NCBI RefSeq assembly: GCF_000428885.1
Contig: NZ_AUAU01000011.1
Span: forward strand, 1 to 64,000
Direction of reading: 5' to 3'
DNA length: 64,000 nt
Origin: Geothrix fermentans DSM 14018
GTDB taxonomy: Bacteria > Acidobacteriota > Holophagae > Holophagales > Holophagaceae
The notes below the pieces were generated by a model. The model made no database searches, was not told the DNA's origin, and saw nothing but the letters and a program-made list of their open reading frames with translations. The position numbers were made by a program, and so were the translations under genes. This document shows positions 24,613 through 33,813 of the stretch, one piece after another. The number at the start of each line of letters is the position of its first letter. The first letter of the stretch is position 1.

Positions 24613-24969
24613 TCAGCCCTTCTTCTTGTGGGCGTGAACCTTCGCGAACATCGCGTCGGTCATGGGCGACACCTTCTTCTTGCCGTGGCAGGTGGCGCAC
24701 TGGGCCTTGTCCGGCATGAGGAGCCCCGCCTTCTTCGCGGCGGCGGGATCCTTCATGATCCTCACGGCCTTGTACTCGCTGCCGGGGCCGTGGCAGGCCT
24801 CGCAGTCCAGCACCGGCTTCAGCTTGGCATGCGCCGAGGCGCTCCAGGACTCGAACTGCACCTTGTGGCAGGGCTTGCAGGCCCCGGCCCCGACGTGGGC
24901 CGGAGCCCCGCCGGAGAGCGCGCATGCGCTCGCGATGAATGCCGCCACCACGGAACGGATCAGCACCAT
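24613..24969 (-). CDS. Triheme c-type cytochrome
   Basis: This is a 118-residue protein with a signal peptide (residues about 1-25) and three CxxCH haem-binding sites: CKPCH (31-35), CEACH (56-60) and CATCH (91-95), with extra His residues for distal ligation. It resembles the cytochrome c554/c3-like periplasmic electron carriers of metal- or nitrogen-oxide-reducing bacteria. AGGAGGCATCC precedes the ATG. The partner is unknown. Confidence 0.9.
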   Translation of the reverse strand: MVLIRSVVAAFIASACALSGGAPAHVGAGACKPCHKVQFESWSASAHAKLKPVLDCEACHGPGSEYKAVRIMKDPAAAKKAGLLMPDKAQCATCHGKKKVSPMTDAMFAKVHAHKKKG

Positions 24970-25054
24970 GGATGCCTCCTGTAAAGAGGCCCCCAGCCTA
25001 CGCCCGCGGACGGGAAACTTCATCCAACCTACAGGTAGTGAATGATGCCGGAGC

Positions 25055-26437
25055 TCAGGGAGTGCGGAACCGGTGGTGGCATAGGGGCGGGATGCCGTCA
25101 TGGAGACAGGGGCCCCGCACGGGCAGGGGCTCCATGCGGAACCACCGCTGTGCCGTGGTCTGGGCCCGCACGTCCGGGGACTGGTTCATGGACCACCGTA
25201 TGGCGCGCCCTTCCCCATCCAGGGTGAAGCGCGCCCGCACGGACCAGAGGTACTCCGTGGCCGGGGCCAGGACGCACGCCACGCGGTGTTCCACGAAGGC
25301 CACCGCCGGGCGGCGCGGCTCCCCTTCGGAGGGCGGCTCCGGCTCCTCTGTCCGCGCCTCCAGCCGGAGGCCGGTCCGCTCGTAGACCAGGTCGCCGGGG
25401 CCCCCGCCCACGGACGTCCAGATCCGGAGGTCGTAGCAGACCTCTCCGATCCGATGGAGCACTCCGCCCAGGTCATGGTCCTGGTCCTGGCGCCTCGGGA
25501 AGGCCTCCCAGCGCAGCACGGGACTGGACTCCCCCACCTTGGGCAGGGCTCCCCGAAAGGGAGGGGCGGCCAGGAACATCGGGCCCGGCTGGAGGGGGAG
25601 CAGTCCGCAGGTCAGCGGCGGCAGGTCGCCCGGCAGGTGGAAATCCTGGACCAGGAAGGCGGCGTCGGACACGGCCTCCGCCGCCTCATCGACGGCCCGT
25701 TCCACGGCCTGGCGCAGGAGGCGGCCCTCCTCCGCGGCCCAGTCCGGAAGCGGCCGGCGGGGGCCCCCCACGGTAAACCGCCCGGAGAGCAGCATGCCAC
25801 CCTTCCCGTCCAGGACGGCGTAGGCCACCGTCAGCTCGAAGTCCGCCACGGGCCGGGAGCCCGCCCCGCCATACAGGCCCCAGGCCACCGCCGAGACCTC
25901 GATCCTCAGGTCAGGCGCCACGTCCGGCGCGGCCAGGACCTTCCCGGCCCGGGGCAGCCGCTGGGCCACCCGATTCGCCAGCTCCGCGGAAAGGTCCGTC
26001 TGGTTGCGCGTGAGCAGCGCCTTCGCGGTCTCTGCATCCTTCACGGGGATGCCATGGGCATAGCCCACGGCGGCGCCGGTCATGCTGCCCAGGACGGCAC
26101 CCGCCGGGATGAGGATGGGCGCGAGGATGACGAAGAAAGGGCCGGTCTGCAGGGAGGTGAGGAGCCCGGCGGCGGCACCCCCGGCCGCGCCGCTCGTGGC
26201 CCCCTTCCCGGTCGAGCGCCCCTTGCCGACCTCGCCGCCCACCTGGACCGCAGGGCTGGAGGCGGAGGGGAGCGGCAGCACCGCCACGGCCACGCACCCG
26301 CGCCGGGAGGGTTCGGGGACGGCCGGGGTGAAGGACCGGGGATGCTGGGACGCGCAGCCGCCGGCCAGCACGAGCAGGAGGCCGGCGAGGGAGCGGATCG
26401 CTCTCCCACCGGCCTCCGGCTTGCGGATGGCGGCCAT
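25055..26437 (-). CDS. Lipoprotein with glycine-rich segment, unknown function
   Basis: This is a 460-residue protein with a lipoprotein signal (LAGLLLVLAGGCAS, lipid-modified Cys near 28). A glycine/alanine-rich stretch around residues 70-130 (TGKGATSGAAGGAAAGLL, then GAVLGSMTGAAVGYAHG) resembles the glycine-zipper segments of outer-membrane lipoproteins. The rest is soluble and beta-rich, ending with a domain containing YDLRIW and ATEYLWSVRARF that resembles fibronectin-like folds. I do not recognise a named family. Start 26437 follows GGAGGGGCC. Confidence 0.7.
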   Translation of the reverse strand: MAAIRKPEAGGRAIRSLAGLLLVLAGGCASQHPRSFTPAVPEPSRRGCVAVAVLPLPSASSPAVQVGGEVGKGRSTGKGATSGAAGGAAAGLLTSLQTGPFFVILAPILIPAGAVLGSMTGAAVGYAHGIPVKDAETAKALLTRNQTDLSAELANRVAQRLPRAGKVLAAPDVAPDLRIEVSAVAWGLYGGAGSRPVADFELTVAYAVLDGKGGMLLSGRFTVGGPRRPLPDWAAEEGRLLRQAVERAVDEAAEAVSDAAFLVQDFHLPGDLPPLTCGLLPLQPGPMFLAAPPFRGALPKVGESSPVLRWEAFPRRQDQDHDLGGVLHRIGEVCYDLRIWTSVGGGPGDLVYERTGLRLEARTEEPEPPSEGEPRRPAVAFVEHRVACVLAPATEYLWSVRARFTLDGEGRAIRWSMNQSPDVRAQTTAQRWFRMEPLPVRGPCLHDGIPPLCHHRFRTP

Positions 26438-26478
26438 GGCCCCTCCGGGGGGCCGGGCCCGGCCCAGCCCGATCCGGA

Positions 26479-27591
26479 TTATCCGACGATCTTCTTCATC
26501 CAGCCATGGGGATCCGGCACGAGGCCGTGCTGGAGGTTGAGGAGGGTCTCGCGCAGCCGGGCGGCCACGGGGCCGGTCTCGCCCTTGTTCACGACCCAAT
26601 CGCCCCTGCGGGATTTCACGTGGCCCACCGGGGTGATGACGGCGGCGGTGCCGCAGGCGAAGACCTCGGTCATGCGGCCCTCGGCGACGGCGGCCTTCCA
26701 CTCGGCCACGCTGATCTTGCGCTCCTCGGCCTTGTAGCCCAGCTCGCGGGCCAGCTGCAGGAGGCTGTCGCGGGTGATGCCGGGGAGAAGCGAGCCCGTG
26801 AGCTCCGGCGTGACCACCACAGTCTCGCCCTTCTCCTGGTAGACGAAGAAGATGTTCATGCCGCCCATCTCCTCGACGTACTCGCGGTGGATGGCGTCGA
26901 GCCAGACCACCTGGTCGCAGCCCTGGTCCTTGGCCTGGCTCTGGGCCACGAGGCTGGCGGCGTAGTTGCCAGCGCACTTGGCGAAGCCGGTGCCGCCGGG
27001 GGCGGCGCGGACGTACTCCTCGGAGATCCACACGGTCACCGGCTTCACACCGCCGGAGAAGTAGGCGCCGCTGGGGCAGGCCATGAGGAGGAAGAGGTAT
27101 TCACTGCTGGCGTGGACGCCCAGGGCGGGCTCGGTGGCGATCATGAGCGGGCGCATGTAGAGGCTCTCGCCCACGGCGCCGGGCACCCAGGCCTGGTCCT
27201 GGGTGATGAGGGCCTTGGCGGCCTCGAGGAAGCGCGCCTCGGGCAGCTCGGGCATGGCCAGGCGGGCCGCGGAGGTGGCGAAGCGGTGGGCGTTGGCCTC
27301 GGGCCGGAAGGCGGCGATGCTGCCGTCCTTCTGCTTGTAGGCCTTGAAGCCTTCGAAGATGGCCTGGCCGTAGTGCAGAACCGAGGAGGCCGGGGACATC
27401 TCGATGGGCCCGTAGGCCTTCAGCACACCCTTGCCCCAGCCCTGGCCTTCCTTGTAGGGAATCACCACCATGTGGTCGCTGAACACCTGCCCGAACCGGG
27501 GATTGGTCATGAGCTTCGCGCGCTGCTCGGGGCTGGCGGCATGATCCGAGGGCTGGATCTCGAGGGTGGAGGTGGACGTGGCGGGGTTCAC
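26479..27591 (-). CDS. ilvE: Branched-chain amino acid aminotransferase
   Basis: This is a 370-residue PLP enzyme of fold type IV interconverting Leu, Ile and Val with their 2-oxo acids. Motifs include HYGQAIFEGFKAY, FRPEANAHRF, the PLP-lysine region GFAKCAGNYAAS and EMGGMNIFFV, as in the long BCAT (type II) subfamily. The start is preceded by AAGGAGCGCCTGTG. A 20-base gap separates it from the upstream MocR regulator, with which it may be co-transcribed; the regulator might sense an amino acid or PLP. Confidence 0.95.
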   Translation of the reverse strand: MNPATSTSTLEIQPSDHAASPEQRAKLMTNPRFGQVFSDHMVVIPYKEGQGWGKGVLKAYGPIEMSPASSVLHYGQAIFEGFKAYKQKDGSIAAFRPEANAHRFATSAARLAMPELPEARFLEAAKALITQDQAWVPGAVGESLYMRPLMIATEPALGVHASSEYLFLLMACPSGAYFSGGVKPVTVWISEEYVRAAPGGTGFAKCAGNYAASLVAQSQAKDQGCDQVVWLDAIHREYVEEMGGMNIFFVYQEKGETVVVTPELTGSLLPGITRDSLLQLARELGYKAEERKISVAEWKAAVAEGRMTEVFACGTAAVITPVGHVKSRRGDWVVNKGETGPVAARLRETLLNLQHGLVPDPHGWMKKIVG

Positions 27592-27611
27592 AGGCGCTCC
27601 TTGGGTGAAGA

Positions 27612-29075
27612 TCAGGCCCGGCGGACCAGGTGCCCGAGCCGCGCGATGGCGTCCCGGGTGGTGGCGGGGTCGTGCGTGGAGAAGTTGAGGCGGAGGCAGT
27701 TGGTGCCGCGACCGTCGGCGAAGAAGAGGGGCCCCGGCGCGAAGCCGATGCCGGCGGCCAGCGCGTCCCGGTGCAGATCCAGGGCGGAGAAGCCCTCGGG
27801 CATCACCACCCAGAGGTGCATGCCGCCCTTGGGCTCGGACACCTGGGTGCCCGGGGGGAAGTGCTCCGCCAGGGCCTCCACCATGGCGTCGCGGCGCTCC
27901 TTGAGGGCGCGGCGCAGCCGGGCCAGGTGGCGCCGGAAGCCGCCCGTGTCCAGGAACCGCGCCACCACCGCCTGCATGAGGGGCGGCTGGCCGATGGTCT
28001 GCACCTCCTGGATGAGGGCCATGCGCCGCAGGAGGTCCTCCCGGGCGATGAGGTAGCCCAGGCGCAGGCCCGCGGCCAGAGACTTGGAGAAGCTGCCCAG
28101 GTGGATGACGTTGTCGGCCCCTTCCAGGCGCCGGAAGGGCGGCAGGGAGTTGCCGGAGAAGCGCAGGTCGCCGTAGGCGGAGTCCGTCACCACGATCACG
28201 CCGTGGGCCCGGGCCACCGCCAGCACCCGCTCGCGGCGGGCCTTGGACTGGGTCATGCCCGTGGGGTTGTGGAAACTGGGCACCGTGAAGAGCAGCTTGG
28301 CCTCGCTGCGCTGGAGGGCCGAAGCCAGGCGGTCGGGATCCAGGCCCTGGCGGTCCACGGGCACCGGCACGGCCTCCCGGCCCAGGGCGCGGATCATGGC
28401 CAGGATGCCCACGTAGCAGGGGCTCTCCACCAGCACCCGGTCACCGGGCACCGTGAAGGACTCCAGGGCCAAGGCGAGTCCCGACTGGGCCCCGGGGGTG
28501 GAGCGTATGCCCCAGCCCTCGTCGATGGGCTCGCCCTCGGAGGCCAGCCAGCGGGATACGGCCTCCAGGTAGGGGGGATGGCCCGCCGGGGCCGAGTACA
28601 CCCAGACCTCGGGACCCATCTCCTTCAGCACCTGGGCCGTGATGCGGCGCAGGTGCTCGCCGGGCAGCAGGTCCGAGGGGATGAACCCCGCGGAGAAGCT
28701 CACCAGATGGCGGTCCTGCACCCGCTCAAGGGTCTCGCCCAGCCAGGAGCCCAGCTCGCCGTCGTGGACCAGCATGGGCGAGCCCTCGAAGGGGAACTCG
28801 CTGGCGGCCCGCAGGCCCGGAGCCTCGGGCAGGCGAGGCGCCACGAAGCTGCCCCGGCCCTGGACCGTCTGGATCCAGCCCGTGCGCTTCAGACCCGCCA
28901 GGGCCTTCAGGACGGTCAAGCGGTGGACGCCCCAGCGCTGGGCCAGCTCCGGCACCGCCGGCAGCCGGGAGCCGGGCCGCCATTCCCCTTCCTGGATGAG
29001 GCCGCGCAGCCGCCTCTGCAGCTGCAGATACAGGGGGCTCGAGGCGCCCGGGTCGAGGGAGGGATCGAGAACCAT
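27612..29075 (-). CDS. MocR-type GntR regulator with aminotransferase domain
   Basis: This is a ~487-residue fusion of an N-terminal GntR winged helix (residues about 15-80, with GSRLPAVPELAQRWGVHRLTV) and a fold-type-I aminotransferase domain with PLP lysine in GSFSKSLAAGLRLGY. MocR regulators use PLP or its amino acid adducts as effectors, e.g. PdxR. ATG 29075 is favoured; a GTG two codons earlier (29081) is possible. It is followed by ilvE on the same strand, so it may regulate branched-chain or vitamin B6 metabolism (inference). Confidence 0.88.
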   Translation of the reverse strand: MVLDPSLDPGASSPLYLQLQRRLRGLIQEGEWRPGSRLPAVPELAQRWGVHRLTVLKALAGLKRTGWIQTVQGRGSFVAPRLPEAPGLRAASEFPFEGSPMLVHDGELGSWLGETLERVQDRHLVSFSAGFIPSDLLPGEHLRRITAQVLKEMGPEVWVYSAPAGHPPYLEAVSRWLASEGEPIDEGWGIRSTPGAQSGLALALESFTVPGDRVLVESPCYVGILAMIRALGREAVPVPVDRQGLDPDRLASALQRSEAKLLFTVPSFHNPTGMTQSKARRERVLAVARAHGVIVVTDSAYGDLRFSGNSLPPFRRLEGADNVIHLGSFSKSLAAGLRLGYLIAREDLLRRMALIQEVQTIGQPPLMQAVVARFLDTGGFRRHLARLRRALKERRDAMVEALAEHFPPGTQVSEPKGGMHLWVVMPEGFSALDLHRDALAAGIGFAPGPLFFADGRGTNCLRLNFSTHDPATTRDAIARLGHLVRRA

Positions 29076-29245
29076 CCCCACCAGGATCGGTCATTTTTCC
29101 CCAAAAAACGACTGAATTCACAGCCTGGAGCAGACCGTGACCCGGGGTAGGTGGAGATCGGGCCTGCTCCCAGACCACCCTAGACCGGAGACCAGGCTCA
29201 ACCCTGGCCTGGCCCGGACGTCCATAATGGTGCACCGGAGGTTCC

Positions 29246-29791
29246 ATGCGCCGCCTGACCCTGACCGCCGCCCTGCTCCCCCTGCTCCTCCTGGGGGCCT
29301 GCACGGGCTACCACGTGACCTACGACTACGACGTGACCGCCTCCTTCGGCCGCTACAAGACCTTCGACTACTACACCTCCAAGAAGGGCACCGGCGGCAC
29401 CACCAACCTCATGGACAAGCGGGTGCGCGCGGCCCTCGAGAAGGAGCTCCAGGCCAAGGGCTTCGTCATGGAGACCAAGGCGGACCCCGACTTCCTCGTG
29501 ACCTACTACCCCGTGGTCCACGAACGCCGCTACCGCACCACCACCCACATGGGCTGGGGATGGGGCTGGGGCTACCGCCCCTTCTACGGCGGCGTCGGCA
29601 CGAGCATGAGCGAGGTGCACAGCTACAAGGAAGGCACCATCGTCATCGAGGTCGTGGACTTCAAGACCAACCAGATGATCTGGCAGGGCGCCGCCGCCGG
29701 AGCTCTCACGGGCCTGGACAACCCCGAGGACGCCGACGAGGTGGTGCCAAGGGCGGTCCACGACATCCTCTCCAAGTTCCCGCCCCGGTAG
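29246..29791 (+). CDS. DUF4136 lipoprotein
   Basis: This is a 181-residue protein with a lipoprotein signal peptide (LLLLGACTG, Cys at ~19), then the DUF4136 pattern: a YDVTASFGRYKTFDYY strand, central Gly/Trp-rich GWGWGWGYRPFYGG, and a C-terminal GTIVIEVVDFKTNQMIWQG. It is probably anchored in the outer membrane. Its function is unknown. The start has GGAGGTTCC upstream. Confidence 0.9.
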   Translation: MRRLTLTAALLPLLLLGACTGYHVTYDYDVTASFGRYKTFDYYTSKKGTGGTTNLMDKRVRAALEKELQAKGFVMETKADPDFLVTYYPVVHERRYRTTTHMGWGWGWGYRPFYGGVGTSMSEVHSYKEGTIVIEVVDFKTNQMIWQGAAAGALTGLDNPEDADEVVPRAVHDILSKFPPR

Positions 29792-29802
29792 CCCCTTCCC
29801 GA

Positions 29803-31224
29803 TCAGCCTGAGATCCGCTTCGTGTGCCGGAAGAGGTCGTCCGGGTCATGGGTTCGCTTGATGGCCGCCAGGCGGTCCAGGATGGACCGGCCGTAGGCGG
29901 CCTCGATGCGGTCGGCCCCCTCCTCCTCCGTGAGGAAGTTGACGTAGGCGCCCCCCGTCGAGCTGGCCCGGGTGGCCTCGAAGCAGTCCCGGGCCCACTG
30001 GATGTTGGCGGCGTCGTCCTCCGGCCGCTCCCAGGCGCTGGCGATGTTCAGCACGTAGGCCGCATCCCGGTTCCCCGCGGGCGAGTGGCCGGCGGGCAGC
30101 TCGTTCAGGGCCCCCTGGAGGTGGAAGAGGAAGAATGCGGAGTGGGGCGACACCAGGCGCCCGGCATGATCCACCGCCAGGTTGATGAGCTCCGGGCCGA
30201 TGCCGGGCAGGTAGTGGGATTTCCAGTAGTAGCGGCGGCCCTTGGGCTGGGTGGCGTCCAGCAGGCTCTGCATCTGCGTGTAGGGCCGGCGGGTCACCGT
30301 ATCGGCGATGGGGTTCCCGACCCGGCGCAGGGCGGTCAGCAGGGCCTCGCCCTCCTCGATGCGGCCCGTGTGGCAGATGAAGATGAGCGCCACCAGCTTC
30401 CCGTGCTGCTCCTTGGGCAGCCAGGGCGCCGGGGGGGCGATGCGCAGGGCGGCCACGCAGGTCAGCTCGCGCGGCGCCGCGGCACTGAAGGTCCGGTAGG
30501 CTTCGAGCGCCTGGCGCGCGTCCTCGCCCCGCCAGGCGAGGGCCCCGCCCAGGATCTCGGGCCCCACGGGGAACAGCCGGTACTCGAAGGAGGTCACGAG
30601 CCCGAAGTTGCCCCCTCCGCCACGGAGGGCCCAGAAGAGGTCCGGGTGCGACCCGGCGGAGACCTGGCGGATCTCCCCGTCCGCCGTCACCACCTCCATG
30701 GAGGCCACGTTGTCGCAGGTCCAGCCGTGGCGTCGCGTGAGGTAGCCGAAGCCCCCGCCCACCGTGAGCCCGGCGATGCCCGTGGCCGAGACGAACCCGA
30801 GGACCGTGGCCAGACCGTGCGCCTGGGTCTCCCGGTCCAGGTCGCCCAGGGTGCAGCCGGCCTGGGCCCGGGCCAGACGCGCTGCGGGGTCCACCCACAC
30901 ACCGCGCATCGCCGAGAGGTCGATCATGAGCCCGCCTTCGCAGACCGCCAGGCCCGCGATGTTGTGGCCGCCGCCCCGCACGGAGAGGAGGAGCCCGTGG
31001 CGGCGGGCGAACCGGACCGCCTGGGCCGCGTCCGCCGTGCCCGTGCACCGGGCGATGAGGCCCGGCCGGCGGTCGATCATCCCGTTCCAGATGCGCCGCG
31101 CCTCCTCGTAGCCCTCGTCCCCGGGCGCCAGCACGGCCCCGCTGAAGGCGCCGCGGAAGGCCTGGACCGCCTCGGGCGGCAGGTCCACCTTCCCGCCATC
31201 CATTCCGGTGAGCTGGATCACCAT
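29803..31224 (-). CDS. FAD-binding oxidoreductase, berberine bridge enzyme-like
   Basis: This is a 473-residue protein of the PCMH-type flavin family. SVRGGGHNIAG (residues about 70-80) carries the His that covalently binds FAD in this family; TVGGGFGYLTRRHG and the C-terminal BBE segment (YVNFLTEEE, then YGRSILDRLAAIKRTHDPDDLFR) are typical. The second covalent site Cys of some members is not apparent (VSATGIAG in that region). It oxidises an unknown alcohol, sugar or secondary metabolite. AAGGAGGAACACC upstream defines the start. It is convergent with the DUF4136 gene. Confidence 0.9.
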   Translation of the reverse strand: MVIQLTGMDGGKVDLPPEAVQAFRGAFSGAVLAPGDEGYEEARRIWNGMIDRRPGLIARCTGTADAAQAVRFARRHGLLLSVRGGGHNIAGLAVCEGGLMIDLSAMRGVWVDPAARLARAQAGCTLGDLDRETQAHGLATVLGFVSATGIAGLTVGGGFGYLTRRHGWTCDNVASMEVVTADGEIRQVSAGSHPDLFWALRGGGGNFGLVTSFEYRLFPVGPEILGGALAWRGEDARQALEAYRTFSAAAPRELTCVAALRIAPPAPWLPKEQHGKLVALIFICHTGRIEEGEALLTALRRVGNPIADTVTRRPYTQMQSLLDATQPKGRRYYWKSHYLPGIGPELINLAVDHAGRLVSPHSAFFLFHLQGALNELPAGHSPAGNRDAAYVLNIASAWERPEDDAANIQWARDCFEATRASSTGGAYVNFLTEEEGADRIEAAYGRSILDRLAAIKRTHDPDDLFRHTKRISG

Positions 31225-31410
31225 GGTGTTCCTCCTTGGCGGGATTGGTCCGGTTTTTTCCATTCGAGACCGGCCGGGCCATGGATGATACCTCTTTCAA
31301 ATGCCGCCGTGAATGAGTCCAGATGAGATCCTTGCTGGGACAAAACCGCTCCTGAAACGCCTGGAAACCGCCAAGGGGCGTAAACTGGAAGTCCTCTAGG
31401 AGGAGTTCTC

Positions 31411-31908
<498 letters not shown>

Positions 31909-31910
31909 GC

Positions 31911-31957
31911 AGTCTTCAGTCTTCAGTCTTCAGTGCGCGGCCCTTCGGGGCCGCTTC
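31911..31957 (+). terminator. Heptamer tandem repeat plus terminator hairpin
   Basis: Three AGTCTTC heptamers (31911-31931) are followed by a GCGGCCC-TTCG-GGGCCGC stem-loop (31937-31954) and TTCTCATT. It lies between the convergent tpx and chemoreceptor-like genes and could terminate both. A similar combination occurs at 52312-52388. Confidence 0.6.
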
Positions 31958-33694
31958 TCATTCGGCCTGGAAGGAGGCGGCCACGGACTTGAGGGACTGG
32001 GCGACGCCGGCCAGGTCCCGGGTGGTGATGGCCAACTCGGGGGCGGTGTTGGCCAGCTGGGCCGCGGCGAGCTGCACCTCCCCCGCGGAGGCCTGGCTGG
32101 TGGTCATGCGGCGGCTAACCTCCTCGCTGACCTTGGACTGCTCCTCGGCGGCCTGGTGGATCTCGGCGGCCACGGCCTCCACGGCCCCCAGGGTGTCCTC
32201 CATGCGCTGCAGCGCCTGCTGGATGGCCGCCACCTGGCCCTCCCCCTGGCTGATCATCGGCTGCAGCGACGCCTCCGAGCGCCCCTTGAGGTCCTGGAGC
32301 AGGTCCCCCAGGGTCCGGAGCCGGTTCTGGGCGGACTTCACCTCGAGGCCCGCCGCACGGCCATCGTCCACCATGGCATCCAGGCTCGCCCGCACCTGCA
32401 GGACGGAGGTCTGGAGCTGGGCGACGGCATAGGCCACGTCCTCAGAGGCCTGGCGCTGGACCCGGCTGCTGTTCGCGAGCTGCTGGGTGGCGGCGGACAC
32501 CTGCTCGGCGCTGGCGGACAGCCCGCCCGCGCCGGTGGAGACGCGCGAGGCCTGGGCCTGCAGCGCCCGAACCAACTCGCGCAGGCGGGCGCTCATGGCG
32601 TTGAAGGCCTCGGTCATGCGCCCCGTCTCGTCGTAGCTGCGCACCGGCAGCTGGATGCGCAGATCCCCCTGCTCCATGCGGGCCATGCCGTCCGCGAGGG
32701 CGTGGATGGGCTCCGTGAGGAGCACCGTGGCGCGCCAGGTCCAGAGCAGCACCACCAGCCCGAAGAGGCTGAACCCGGCCGCCAGCAGCCAGCCCCGGGT
32801 GCGGGCCCCGCGCTCCAGGGCCTGGGCGTCCGCCAGCAGATCCCGGCTCATGCGGTCCTGGACGCCCTTGAGGGCCAGGAGCCCCTCGGAGGAGACCTTG
32901 GTCCAGGCCTCCGGATCCTCGATCACCCGCCCCGCCTGGACCAGGTCGCGCATGCGCTGGAGCTCCGGGGCGAAGGGGCCCGCCAGGGCCTTCCGGTAGT
33001 CCTCCCGGAAGGCTTCGGGAGCCGCGGACAGGAAGGCCTCGCCCTGGGCCTTCTGGGCATCCAGCAGGGCCAGGAAGCGCTCCTGGGTGGCCACATCCAT
33101 GGTGCCGTGGGAGAACACGTTGGAGAGCAGCGCGCTCTCAAGACCGGCGGATTCCTTGGCCCGGATGAGGGTGCCGAAGGCCAGGAAGCGGCTTTCCAGC
33201 GGCGTTCCGGCGGCGGGCAGCATGAGCTGGTTCTGCACCCGGAGCAGCGTGTCCACTTCACGCGCATAGCCGTCGAGCATCTCCAGGCCCGCTCCGCGCT
33301 GATCGGTGCGGCGGCGCAGCTCCTTGATGCGGGCCCCGTCCCGGACCTGGACCGGGAACAGGGCCTTGAGCTCCGGTTCCGTCCCCGAGAGGAGCCCGCT
33401 GAGGGCGGCGCGCTCCTGGTCCACCGCCCCCCGGCCCCGCGACATGGGGGCCTGGAGCAGCCCCTGGCTGCCAAGGAAGAGGGCCGTCCCCGAGGATTCG
33501 GCCTGGAGGGCGTGGACGAGGTTGCCCACCTCCACCGAGAGGTTCGAAGCCGCCTTCAGCCGCTGCATCCGATCCAGCAGGCGCATCTGCTCGGCCACGT
33601 AGAGCCCGGACAGCAGCCCCCCGCCCACCACGGGCAGGAGCACCAGGCCCAGGAGCTTGGTGCGGACGCGGATGTGGAGGAGGTCGAAGAACAT
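31958..33694 (-). CDS. NIT-HAMP chemoreceptor-like protein without the canonical signalling tip
   Basis: This is a 578-residue membrane protein: TM1 at about 14-33, a helical periplasmic region of the NIT (nitrate/nitrite-sensing-like) type with LVHALQAESSGTALFLGSQG, TM2 at about 303-323, HAMP to about 376 and a cytoplasmic coiled coil rich in Ala, Gln and Ser. The usual receptor tip that contacts CheA and CheW (an EIxxIAxQTNLLALNAAIEA-type hairpin) is absent, leaving a coiled coil only. It may sense an anion or redox signal and act through another partner. Confidence 0.78.
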   Translation of the reverse strand: MFFDLLHIRVRTKLLGLVLLPVVGGGLLSGLYVAEQMRLLDRMQRLKAASNLSVEVGNLVHALQAESSGTALFLGSQGLLQAPMSRGRGAVDQERAALSGLLSGTEPELKALFPVQVRDGARIKELRRRTDQRGAGLEMLDGYAREVDTLLRVQNQLMLPAAGTPLESRFLAFGTLIRAKESAGLESALLSNVFSHGTMDVATQERFLALLDAQKAQGEAFLSAAPEAFREDYRKALAGPFAPELQRMRDLVQAGRVIEDPEAWTKVSSEGLLALKGVQDRMSRDLLADAQALERGARTRGWLLAAGFSLFGLVVLLWTWRATVLLTEPIHALADGMARMEQGDLRIQLPVRSYDETGRMTEAFNAMSARLRELVRALQAQASRVSTGAGGLSASAEQVSAATQQLANSSRVQRQASEDVAYAVAQLQTSVLQVRASLDAMVDDGRAAGLEVKSAQNRLRTLGDLLQDLKGRSEASLQPMISQGEGQVAAIQQALQRMEDTLGAVEAVAAEIHQAAEEQSKVSEEVSRRMTTSQASAGEVQLAAAQLANTAPELAITTRDLAGVAQSLKSVAASFQAE

Positions 33695-33813
33695 GGGTCA
33701 CCCTGGGCCGGTCGTGGCGGATCCCATCAGTGTGGAGGGCCCGTCCCCATTCAGACGACCATCGGGTAGTGATTTGACCAAGATCACCGGCTGCGCCGGT
33801 TTCTCCAACTCCC

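Noticed and set aside
33702-33813. Terminator hairpin CCGG-CTGCG-CCGG followed by TTTCTCC
   Set aside because: The stem is only four to five bases long and not supported by position; too weak to list as a terminator.
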